Origin: Faecalibacterium sp. UBA1360
GTDB lineage: Bacteria; Bacillota; Clostridia; Oscillospirales; Ruminococcaceae
DNA length: 25,151 nucleotides
NCBI GenBank assembly: GCA_002306375.1
Contig: DBRU01000038.1
Coordinates: 1,881 to 27,031, forward strand
Direction of reading: 5' to 3'
Part shown: piece after piece, positions 15,935-22,210 of the stretch
Layout: every line of letters begins with the position of its first letter
Numbering within the stretch: the stretch's first letter is position 1
Program-made: the position numbers and the translations under genes
The notes under the pieces: generated by a model
Seen by the model: the letters and a program-made list of their open reading frames with translations, nothing else
What the model was told of the DNA's origin: nothing
Database searches by the model: none

Positions 15935-16804
15935 ATGCAACATCTGTTACTGCACACCATCGAACACGCCTTTGAGGACAGCCTCAAAATGCTGCCCTTC
16001 CTGTTTCTGGCCTACCTGCTCATCGAATGGCTGGAACGCAACCACGGCGAGCGCATCGAGCGCGCCCTGGCCGGTGGCGGGCGCTGGGGCTTTGTGCCCG
16101 GCGCGGCGCTGGGCTGCGTGCCCCAGTGCGGCTTTTCGGCCCTGGCCGCCAACCTGTACGCCAGCCGGGTCATCACCCCGGGCGCGCTGCTGGCCGTCTT
16201 TGTGGCCACCAGCGACGAGGCCATCCCGCTGCTGGCCGCGGCCCCCGGCATGTGGGGCGCGCTGCCCTTGCTGATCGTGGGCAAGATCGTGGCGGGCATC
16301 GCCGGCGGTTTTTTGCTGGACGTGCCCCTGCGCAAGGTCCTGCCCGCCGGGCTGTACGGCGGCTACGCGGGCCGCGCCGCCGACATCGACTGCCATGAGG
16401 AACACGAGGAACACAGCGGCGTGTTTCTGGCCGCCTTGCGCCACACGGCCGAGATCTTCGTCTTTATCCTGCTGTTCAGCTTTGCCATCGGCTTTTTGTT
16501 CGAGCTCATCGGCGAGGAGACCATCACCGGCTTCCTCACCGGCATGGGCATCTTCCAGCCCATGGCGGCGGCGCTGGTGGGCCTTGTGCCCAACTGTGCC
16601 GCCAGCGTGCTGCTGGCCCAGCTGTACGCCCAGGGGGCCATCAGCTTCGGCAGCCTGTTCGCCGGGCTGTGCGCCGGCGCGGGCATCGGCCTGGCCGTTT
16701 TGTGGCGAGTCAACCCCAGCTGGAAGCAGAACCTTTTCATGACCGGCATTCTGTGGGGCGGCGGGTCTTTGTGCGGCATCGTGCTGCAATTTCTGCCCCT
16801 GTGA
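15935..16804 (+). CDS. ArsP_2-type membrane transporter (putative manganese/heavy-metal exporter)
   Basis: A 289-residue polytopic protein of the family annotated as putative 10TM heavy-metal exporter or putative manganese transporter (PF11449). Two internally related halves carry matching motifs: GCVPQCGFSALAANLY (from residue 60) with SDEA at 83-86 in the first, and VPNCAASVLLAQLYAQGAISFGSL (from 218) in the second. These Pro- and Cys-containing helices probably line the path. A central loop rich in Cys, His and Glu (CHEEHEEH, 153-160) is a plausible metal-binding site. ATG 15935 is chosen because AAAGGA (15923-15928) is correctly spaced; the frame is open upstream only into the previous terminator. 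No metal-sensing riboswitch or regulator is visible nearby. The metal specificity is not established by sequence. Confidence 0.8.
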   Translation: MQHLLLHTIEHAFEDSLKMLPFLFLAYLLIEWLERNHGERIERALAGGGRWGFVPGAALGCVPQCGFSALAANLYASRVITPGALLAVFVATSDEAIPLLAAAPGMWGALPLLIVGKIVAGIAGGFLLDVPLRKVLPAGLYGGYAGRAADIDCHEEHEEHSGVFLAALRHTAEIFVFILLFSFAIGFLFELIGEETITGFLTGMGIFQPMAAALVGLVPNCAASVLLAQLYAQGAISFGSLFAGLCAGAGIGLAVLWRVNPSWKQNLFMTGILWGGGSLCGIVLQFLPL

Positions 16805-16822
16805 CCACCCTGTAAAACAGCG

Positions 16823-16874
16823 ATACCCCGCCCGCCGCAATTCTGCGCTTGCAGTTTTGCGGCGGGCGGGGTAT
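16823..16874. repeat. 18-bp perfect inverted repeat between convergent genes
   Basis: The 18 bases at 16823-16840 are perfectly complementary to 16857-16874, with an inner CTGC/GCAG stem in the loop. It lies between the transporter and the convergent peptidase gene and probably acts as a terminator, especially for the minus strand, where TTTT follows a few bases later. No T run follows on the plus strand. TTGCAG (16849-16854) and TATGAT (16872-16877), 17 bases apart, also resemble a plus-strand promoter within the right part. Confidence 0.65.
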
Positions 16875-16933
16875 GATATTGTCAGCATGCAGCCCTAAGA
16901 CCGACCTTCTTTGGCTCCGTCATGGGGTGGGGC

Positions 16934-17551
16934 TCACAGCTCCTCGCCGTCTTTGACCAGCACCACGGCCCGGCGGCCCAGCTGGCGGTACACCCGCATA
17001 AAGCGGTCCCGGGGCACCTGGCGGTTGAAGTCCAGCGGATCGGCCACAAAAAAGCTGTCCTCGTCCGCCCCGCACAGCACCATGCAGTGCAGGGTGTGGA
17101 ACACCCGGTGCACCCCGCCGCCCGGCAGGGCGTAGGGCTCCACCTGGGCAAAGCCGATGTCGTCAAAATGCAGCGACGCCCAGAAGATCACCGGCCGCCC
17201 CTTTTGCAGCTGGGCGACCAGGTCGGCCTCCTCGGCGCCGGTCAGGTCCCGGGCCGTGTACCCGCCGCCGTGGTCGGCCAGGTAGGCGTTGGCCGCACAT
17301 ACCACCGGCCCCGCAAAGCAGTAGTACCCCTCCTCGGGGGTGCCGTCGTTTTTGTGGGGGTCGCCCATGTACACCCGGTCTGGGTCCGCGCCGTACCATT
17401 GTTCGCTGCGGGGCAGGTACCGGTCGGCCAGTTCGCATTTGTCGGCGTCAAAGCCCAGGTAGCGCAGCACCTGGCAGCAGCTGGTGATCTCGCAGCCGTT
17501 GGGCAGTTCGGGGTTTTGCAGCACCTGGGGCACCGCCATCATGATGTTCAT
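16934..17551 (-). CDS. C39-like cysteine peptidase (Peptidase_C39_2)
   Basis: A 205-residue papain-like protein. The catalytic Cys lies in PNGCEITS (C20), the His in HTLHCMVLCG (H155) and the third residue in VADP (D171), the order and context of the C39_2 family (PF13529). Most relatives are exported with a signal peptide or cell-wall modules; this one starts almost at the catalytic motif, with no signal peptide or membrane helix, so it should be cytoplasmic. It is rich in Cys (C20, C25, C26, C39, C78, C85, C156, C160). ATG 17551 follows AAGGAGA on the minus strand (17565-17559). A possible -10 TACAAT lies at 17606-17601 without a convincing -35. It is divergent from the peptide-degradation operon. 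The true substrate is unknown. Confidence 0.78.
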   Translation of the reverse strand: MNIMMAVPQVLQNPELPNGCEITSCCQVLRYLGFDADKCELADRYLPRSEQWYGADPDRVYMGDPHKNDGTPEEGYYCFAGPVVCAANAYLADHGGGYTARDLTGAEEADLVAQLQKGRPVIFWASLHFDDIGFAQVEPYALPGGGVHRVFHTLHCMVLCGADEDSFFVADPLDFNRQVPRDRFMRVYRQLGRRAVVLVKDGEEL

Positions 17552-17623
17552 ACAATTGTCTCCTTCGGGGCCGCCCTTGCCCGGCGGCATTGTCGGAGGT
17601 ATTGTATCATATCCCGTTCAGGA

Positions 17624-17643
17624 AAGGAAGTGCCTTCCTTATG
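17624..17643 (+). promoter_or_regulatory. hairpin over the ribosome binding site of the P1 peptidase gene
   Basis: AAGGAAG (17624-17630) and CTTCCTT (17634-17640) are perfect complements around a TGC loop, and the right arm directly touches the ATG at 17641. The left arm is the likely Shine-Dalgarno sequence. If formed in mRNA the hairpin would hide it, so translation start may be regulated or coupled. Confidence 0.55.
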
Positions 17644-18696
17644 CCCACCATCCGCGACCTGGGCTTTGTGCCCGGTCATCTGCCCGCCGGCGCGCGCAAC
17701 GCCATCACCGACGTGCCCGGCGTGCGCGTCGGCCATGTCACGCTGCACAGCGACCGGCACCACACCGGGGTCACGGTCATCCTGCCCCGGGAGGACGTCT
17801 ACACCCACCGCTGCACGGCGGCGGCCCATGTGATCAACGGCTTCGGCAAGACCGCCGGCCTTGTGCAGATCCAGGAACTGGGCCAGCTGGAAAGCCCCAT
17901 CGCCCTGACCAACACCCTCAACGTGGGCCTTGTGTCCGACGCGCTGGTGCAGTACACCGCCGACGCCTGCGCCGCCAGGGGTGAGCGGCTGCGCAGCTTC
18001 AACCCCGTGGTGGGAGAGTGCAACGACGGCACCCTCAACGACATCACCGAGCGCATCATCGCCCGGAGGGAGGTATACCGGGCCATCGAGACTGCCTCCC
18101 CCGACTTTGCCCAGGGCTGCGCGGGGGCCGGGGCAGGCATGATCTGCCACGAACTCAAGGGCGGCATCGGCTCGGCCAGCCGTATGCTGAATATCGCGGG
18201 GCGCAGCTTCTGCATCGGGGTGCTGGCCCTGTGCAACCACGGCCGCCTGGAAGAACTGGACATCCTGGGCTGCCGCCCGGGCGCGGCCATCCGCCGCCGC
18301 CTGGACGCGGCGCCCCGCCCCGAGGACAAGGGCAGCTGCATCCTGGTGCTGGCCACCGACATCCCCCTGTCCAGCCGCCAGCTGGGCCGGGTATGCCGCC
18401 GCTGCGCCGCCGGTCTGGCCCGGGCGGGCAGCTACTGGGGCCATGGCAGCGGGGACATCACCATCGGCTTTACCACCGCCCACGACATCCACCGGGGCGA
18501 CACGGCCCAGATCGCCACCCGCGCCGTGTTCAATGAGGACAAGCTGGACCCGCTGTTTCTGGCTGCCGCCGAAGCCGCCGAGGAATCGGTGCTCAACGCC
18601 CTGGCCGCCGCCGTGACCACCGTGGGGTATGACGGCACTGTCTGCCATGCGCTGGGCGAATTCACCGACCTGCTGACCCCCGTTTCGGGGTCCTGA
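17641..18696 (+). CDS. P1 family (S58) aminopeptidase, DmpA/BapA-like
   Basis: A 351-residue self-processing N-terminal nucleophile hydrolase (PF03576). Characterised relatives remove N-terminal D- or L-residues (DmpA) or beta-amino acids (BapA) from short peptides. It starts with TIRDLGFVPGHLPAGARNAITDVPGVRVGH, the usual N-terminus, and has NTLNVGLVSDA and NPVVGECNDGTLND. The expected cleavage and nucleophile site is G231-S232 (DKGSCILVLATDIPL), and GLARAGSYWGHGSGDI carries the second conserved Ser/acid pair. No signal peptide is seen. ATG 17641 is preferred over an upstream TTG at 17590 because the family N-terminus begins here. It heads an operon with dipeptide epimerase, M19 dipeptidase and a serine hydrolase, which suggests a role in D-peptide breakdown. 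Family is sure; substrate is inferred. Confidence 0.88.
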   Translation: MPTIRDLGFVPGHLPAGARNAITDVPGVRVGHVTLHSDRHHTGVTVILPREDVYTHRCTAAAHVINGFGKTAGLVQIQELGQLESPIALTNTLNVGLVSDALVQYTADACAARGERLRSFNPVVGECNDGTLNDITERIIARREVYRAIETASPDFAQGCAGAGAGMICHELKGGIGSASRMLNIAGRSFCIGVLALCNHGRLEELDILGCRPGAAIRRRLDAAPRPEDKGSCILVLATDIPLSSRQLGRVCRRCAAGLARAGSYWGHGSGDITIGFTTAHDIHRGDTAQIATRAVFNEDKLDPLFLAAAEAAEESVLNALAAAVTTVGYDGTVCHALGEFTDLLTPVSGS

Positions 18697-18724
18697 AATC
18701 CATATACAATAGGGAAGTCATCGT

Positions 18725-19813
18725 ATGAAGATCACACGCATCACCACCGCTGAATGTCAGATCCCCCTGCGCACCCCCTTCAAGACCGCGCTGCGCACCG
18801 TGGACAGCGTCCATGACCTGCTCGTTCGTGTCGAGACCGACACCGGCGCCGTGGGCTACGGCGAAGCCCCGCCCACCGCCGTCATCACGGGGGATACCCT
18901 GGGCTCCATCCGCACGGCCGTGGAGGAATTCATCGCCCCGACCCTGACGGGTCTGGATGTGCAGGAACTGGATACCGTGATGAACCGCCTGGACCGCTGC
19001 ATCCTCAAAAACACCAGCGCCAAGGCCGCCGTGGATATGGCGGTGTACGATCTGTTCGCCCAAAGCTGCGGCCGGCCGCTGTACAAGGTGCTGGGCGGGG
19101 CCAAGGGGGAACTGCGCACCGACCTGACCATCTCGGTCAACCCGGTGCCCGTCATGGTGGCGGACGCCAAGGCCGCCGTGGACGCCGGGTTCGACATCCT
19201 CAAGATCAAGGTTGGCAAAGAGGGCCTGGCCGATGTGGAGCGCCTCAAGGCCATCCGGGCGGCCGTGGGCCCCGGGGTCAGGCTGCGGGTGGACGCCAAC
19301 CAGGGCTGGCAGGCCAAGCAGGCCGTGCGCATCATCACAGCCCTGGAGGACGCCGGCGTGGACCCAGAACTGGTGGAGCAGCCCGTGCCCGCCCACGACC
19401 TGGACGGCCTGGCCTACGTCACGGCCCGGGTGTCCACCCCCGTGCTGGCGGACGAGAGCGTCTTTTCCCCGGCGGACGCCCTGACGCTGTTGCAGCGTCA
19501 CGCCGCCGACATGATCAACATCAAGCTCATGAAGACCGGCGGCATCTGGCAGGCGCTGAAGATCTGTGCGGCGGCCGAAGTGTACGGCGTGCCCTGCATG
19601 ATGGGCTGCATGCTGGAAAGCAAGCTGGCCGTCACGGCGGCGGTCCATCTGGCGGCCGCCCGGTCGGTGATCACCTGCATCGACCTGGACGGTCCCAGCC
19701 TGTGCAAGACGGACCCCTTCACCGGCGGGCCGGTGTTCGAGGGTCCCGTCATCCGCATGACCGACGCGCCGGGCCTTGGCATCACCGGCGTGCCCGGCTT
19801 TGGGGAGGTGTGA
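18725..19813 (+). CDS. dipeptide epimerase (enolase superfamily, L-Ala-D/L-Glu type)
   Basis: A 362-residue enolase-superfamily enzyme of the muconate-lactonising subgroup. The N-terminal capping domain ends near residue 125 and the barrel carries the expected residues: KIKVG with K160 and K162, metal ligand D190 in RVDANQ, then the Glu of VEQP, the Asp of ADES, and the opposite base Lys in NIKLMKTGG. The DLDGP segment near the end is typical of dipeptide epimerases, where Asp residues bind the substrate amino group. Known members convert L-Ala-D-Glu from peptidoglycan to L-Ala-L-Glu, but others act on different dipeptides, so specificity is open. AGGGAAG (18711-18717) precedes ATG. It follows the P1 peptidase by 28 bases, and the dipeptidase gene starts three bases after its stop. 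Confidence 0.87.
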   Translation: MKITRITTAECQIPLRTPFKTALRTVDSVHDLLVRVETDTGAVGYGEAPPTAVITGDTLGSIRTAVEEFIAPTLTGLDVQELDTVMNRLDRCILKNTSAKAAVDMAVYDLFAQSCGRPLYKVLGGAKGELRTDLTISVNPVPVMVADAKAAVDAGFDILKIKVGKEGLADVERLKAIRAAVGPGVRLRVDANQGWQAKQAVRIITALEDAGVDPELVEQPVPAHDLDGLAYVTARVSTPVLADESVFSPADALTLLQRHAADMINIKLMKTGGIWQALKICAAAEVYGVPCMMGCMLESKLAVTAAVHLAAARSVITCIDLDGPSLCKTDPFTGGPVFEGPVIRMTDAPGLGITGVPGFGEV

Positions 19814-19816
19814 GGG

Positions 19817-20809
19817 ATGCGGGTATTCGATCTGCACTGCGACACCCTGGCCGAGCTCAACCAGGCCGCCCGCGCGGGCGCGCCCAAGAGCTTTGCGAGC
19901 AACGACCGCATGGTGGACCTACAGCGTATGCGCGCCGCTAATTACGGACTGCAATGCTTTGCCTGCTTTGTGGACCTGGCGGCCCCCGCCGACCCGCTGG
20001 TCACGGTCCTGGAGGAAGCGGACCTGTTCCACCGCCTGCTGGAACAATATCCGCAGGACCTGTACTGGGTGCGCAGCGCCGCCGACCTGGACGCCCTGGA
20101 TGCAAACGGGCGCATCGGAGCCATGCTCACGGTGGAGGAAGGGGGCGTGTGCAAGGGCAGCCTGTCTGTTTTGCGGGACCTGTACCGCCTGGGCGTGCGC
20201 ATGATGACCCTGACCTGGAATCATCAGAACGAGCTGGCGTCCCCCAACGTGTCCCCCGACTACAAGGAGGACCCCTGGCCCTGCGCCCCCGACACGACCC
20301 ACGGCCTGACCCCCCTGGGCCGGGACTTCGTGGCCGAGATGGAACGCCTGCACATGATCGTGGATGTGGCCCACCTGTCCGACGCGGGCATTTACGATCT
20401 GCTGCGGGTGGCCAGGCGGCCCTTTGCGGCCAGCCACTCCAACGCCCGGGCCTGCTGCGACCATCTGCGCAACCTGCCCGACGATATGCTGGTCCAAATG
20501 GGGGAGCGGGGATGCCTGGTGGGGCTCAACTTCTGCGCGGCCTTCCTGGACCCCAGCCCCGACCGTCATCACCTGAAAAGCCGCGTCGAGGACATGGCCC
20601 GCCACGCCCGCCACATCATGGACGTGGGCGGCGAGGACATCCTGGCCCTGGGCAGCGACTTTGACGGCATCGGCGGCGACCTGGAGATCGCCGGCGCCCA
20701 GGATATGCCCCGCCTGGCCGAGGGCCTGTGCGCCGCCGGGCTGACCCCGCGCCAGGTGGACAAGATCTTCTGGCACAACGCCCGCCGCTTTTTTGCCGAA
20801 AACCTGTGA
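19817..20809 (+). CDS. membrane-dipeptidase family (M19) dipeptidase
   Basis: A 330-residue zinc dipeptidase of the renal dipeptidase family (PF01244), known to split dipeptides including those with a D-residue at the C-terminal side. Metal ligands are in place: H7 and D9 in DLHCDT, the bridging Glu in TVEEGG (107-108), H186 in DVAHLSD, H207 in ASHSNAR and the catalytic-site Asp in GSDFDG (281). No signal peptide or lipobox is present, so the enzyme is probably cytoplasmic. Its ribosome binding site GGGGAGGTG lies inside the end of the epimerase gene, and ATG comes three bases after that stop, so translation is very probably coupled. Epimerase plus dipeptidase is a logical pair: the epimerase fixes the stereochemistry and the dipeptidase splits the product. 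Confidence 0.9.
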   Translation: MRVFDLHCDTLAELNQAARAGAPKSFASNDRMVDLQRMRAANYGLQCFACFVDLAAPADPLVTVLEEADLFHRLLEQYPQDLYWVRSAADLDALDANGRIGAMLTVEEGGVCKGSLSVLRDLYRLGVRMMTLTWNHQNELASPNVSPDYKEDPWPCAPDTTHGLTPLGRDFVAEMERLHMIVDVAHLSDAGIYDLLRVARRPFAASHSNARACCDHLRNLPDDMLVQMGERGCLVGLNFCAAFLDPSPDRHHLKSRVEDMARHARHIMDVGGEDILALGSDFDGIGGDLEIAGAQDMPRLAEGLCAAGLTPRQVDKIFWHNARRFFAENL

Positions 20810-20835
20810 CCCACCCCATACGGAGGAACTTTTGT

Positions 20836-21696
20836 ATGCCGCATCCTTCCCTTACGCTGGAAAAGCGCGTCGCCGCCGAGCTGTGCGGCCTGGACGCCAC
20901 CTTTTGCCTGTATGCCGACGACCTGCGGGGCCACACCGTGGAGCGGGGCGCCGACGAACCCTTTGAGTCTGCCTCCACCATCAAGATCTTTGTGCTGGGC
21001 TGCCTGTACGCCAAGGCCCAGCGGGGCGAGGCCAGTCTGGACGAGATACTGACCTATGAACCAAAGCATTTTGTGGACGGTTCGGGCATGATCCGCTCCC
21101 TGGGCACGGGGGCCGCGCTGCGGGCGGCCGACGCCGCTACCCTGATGATTATATGCAGCGACAACATCGCCACCAATATGCTCATCGACTACCTGGGCCT
21201 CGGGGACATCAACGCCTTCATCCGCTCCATCGGCTGTGCGTCCACCACGCTGCACCGTCGCCTTGCCTCGGACAACTGGGGCGAGCCTCTGGGCACGATC
21301 ACCCCCCGGGACATGGGCCGCTTTTTCGTTTTGCTGGCCAAGGGCGAACTGGTCAGCCCCGCCGCCAGCGCCGCCATGCGGGACATTCTGCGCCAGCAGC
21401 ACTACAATACGATGCTGGCCGGCAACCTGCCGCCCTACTACACCGACGCCGAGGAATCGGGCGCCGACCCAGACCTGATCTACACAGCCAGCAAAAGCGG
21501 CAGCATGGACGCCTGCCGCAACGACGGCGGGCTGGTGCACACGCCCTACGGCGACTATGTGGCGGTGTTCATGTGCAAGGACTTTGCCAACAAGCTGGAA
21601 GTGTCCGACCACCCGGCCTTCGTGTATGGCGGGCGGGTCAGCCGTCTGCTGTTCGACCAGTACCTGGCGCTGGAAGGCTCCTTTGTCCGTGACTGA
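20836..21696 (+). CDS. class A beta-lactamase-like serine hydrolase
   Basis: A 286-residue serine hydrolase of the beta-lactamase/penicillin-binding fold. The active-site SxxK is S47-T-I-K50 (ESASTIKIF), the SDN loop is intact at 108-110 (CSDNIATN) and the third motif is KSG at 220-222 (TASKSGSM). The omega-loop ExxLN that gives class A enzymes their deacylating Glu166 is not found; the equivalent region reads HRRLASDNWGEPLGTITPRDM. No signal peptide is present. A resistance beta-lactamase is therefore unlikely; a cytoplasmic D-peptidase, amidase or esterase fits better. GGAGGA (20822-20827) sets ATG 20836; the open frame upstream runs into the dipeptidase gene. It belongs to the same operon, 26 bases after the dipeptidase. 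Confidence 0.83.
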   Translation: MPHPSLTLEKRVAAELCGLDATFCLYADDLRGHTVERGADEPFESASTIKIFVLGCLYAKAQRGEASLDEILTYEPKHFVDGSGMIRSLGTGAALRAADAATLMIICSDNIATNMLIDYLGLGDINAFIRSIGCASTTLHRRLASDNWGEPLGTITPRDMGRFFVLLAKGELVSPAASAAMRDILRQQHYNTMLAGNLPPYYTDAEESGADPDLIYTASKSGSMDACRNDGGLVHTPYGDYVAVFMCKDFANKLEVSDHPAFVYGGRVSRLLFDQYLALEGSFVRD

Positions 21697-21708
21697 GAGG
21701 GTACGATC

Positions 21709-22098
21709 ATGACCATGCTCAACTTTGTGTACTGCGTGCTGGGCGCGGTGTTCATCGCCCTGGGCGCGGCCTGCCTGTGGGAGAAATACCGCACCGTGCG
21801 CGGCGGCACCCGCCTGCCCGCCCGCATCGTGTCCTGCCGCCGCCAGAGCCGGGACGGCAAGCGCGGCGGGTACTGCTTCGTGGTGGAATTCACCGCGCCG
21901 GACGGCATCCGCCACACCGCCGCCACCAACGACTCCTTCTGGTTCGACCAGACCCGTCAGGTGGGCAACGTGATCGAGATCTGGTACAACCCCGCCACCC
22001 CCACCGTGGTGGAGCGCCGCAGCCTGGAAGCCGAGCTGCTGGGCGTCTTGTTCATTGCCCTGGGCTTTGCGGCCATCTTCTGCCTGGGCCTGCGCTGA
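21709..22098 (+). CDS. small DUF3592 membrane protein
   Basis: A 129-residue protein with a membrane helix near each end (about residues 5-22 and 106-127) and a soluble middle with a small beta-rich fold. The middle contains ARIVSCRR, YCFVVEFTAPDG and VIEIWYNPATP, the pattern of DUF3592 (PF12158), in which a GD/GN-type turn leads into a V-x-Y-P motif. No enzyme activity is known for the family. It starts 12 bases after the preceding hydrolase with GAGAGG as ribosome binding site; an alternative ATG lies two codons later. It is probably the last gene of the peptide-degradation transcript, before the terminator-like repeat at 22133-22205. Confidence 0.75.
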   Translation: MTMLNFVYCVLGAVFIALGAACLWEKYRTVRGGTRLPARIVSCRRQSRDGKRGGYCFVVEFTAPDGIRHTAATNDSFWFDQTRQVGNVIEIWYNPATPTVVERRSLEAELLGVLFIALGFAAIFCLGLR

Positions 22099-22112
22099 TC
22101 CTTCGACAAGAC

Positions 22113-22127
22113 ACAACAAATAGTTGT
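22113..22127 (+). promoter_or_regulatory. dyad overlapping the rmuC -35 element
   Basis: ACAAC (22113-22117) and GTTGT (22123-22127) are complementary around AAATA. The right arm overlaps the -35 hexamer of the rmuC promoter, so a repressor bound here could block it. No regulator is identified. Confidence 0.35.
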
Positions 22128-22152
22128 AATTTGCCGTCCCCTGTGGTATACT
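22124..22152 (+). promoter_or_regulatory. rmuC promoter
   Basis: TTGTAA (22124-22129) and TATACT (22147-22152) are separated by 17 bases. The predicted start near 22159 gives a leader of about 50 bases before rmuC. Confidence 0.7.
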
Positions 22153-22205
22153 TTGGGCATTACCCAAGCAGACCCCAAAGCAGACCAAAGAAGGGACGGC
22201 TTTTT
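22133..22205 (+). terminator. long-loop terminator-like repeat enclosing the rmuC promoter
   Basis: GCCGTCCC (22133-22140) is perfectly complementary to GGGACGGC (22193-22200), which is followed directly by TTTTT. The 52-base loop contains further pairing (CTTTGGG at 22151-22157 with CCCAAAG at 22174-22180). The left arm lies in the spacer of the rmuC promoter, so only read-through transcripts from upstream contain both arms and can fold the terminator. Transcripts starting at the internal promoter lack the left arm. Confidence 0.5.
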
Positions 22206-22210
22206 CATTT

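Noticed and set aside
18703..18724. Internal promoter before the dipeptide epimerase gene
   Set aside because: TATACAAT resembles a -10, but no -35-like hexamer lies 16-18 bases upstream; operon transcription explains expression.
20836..21696. Antibiotic-resistance class A beta-lactamase
   Set aside because: No signal peptide, no omega-loop ExxLN, and the operon context points to peptide metabolism.
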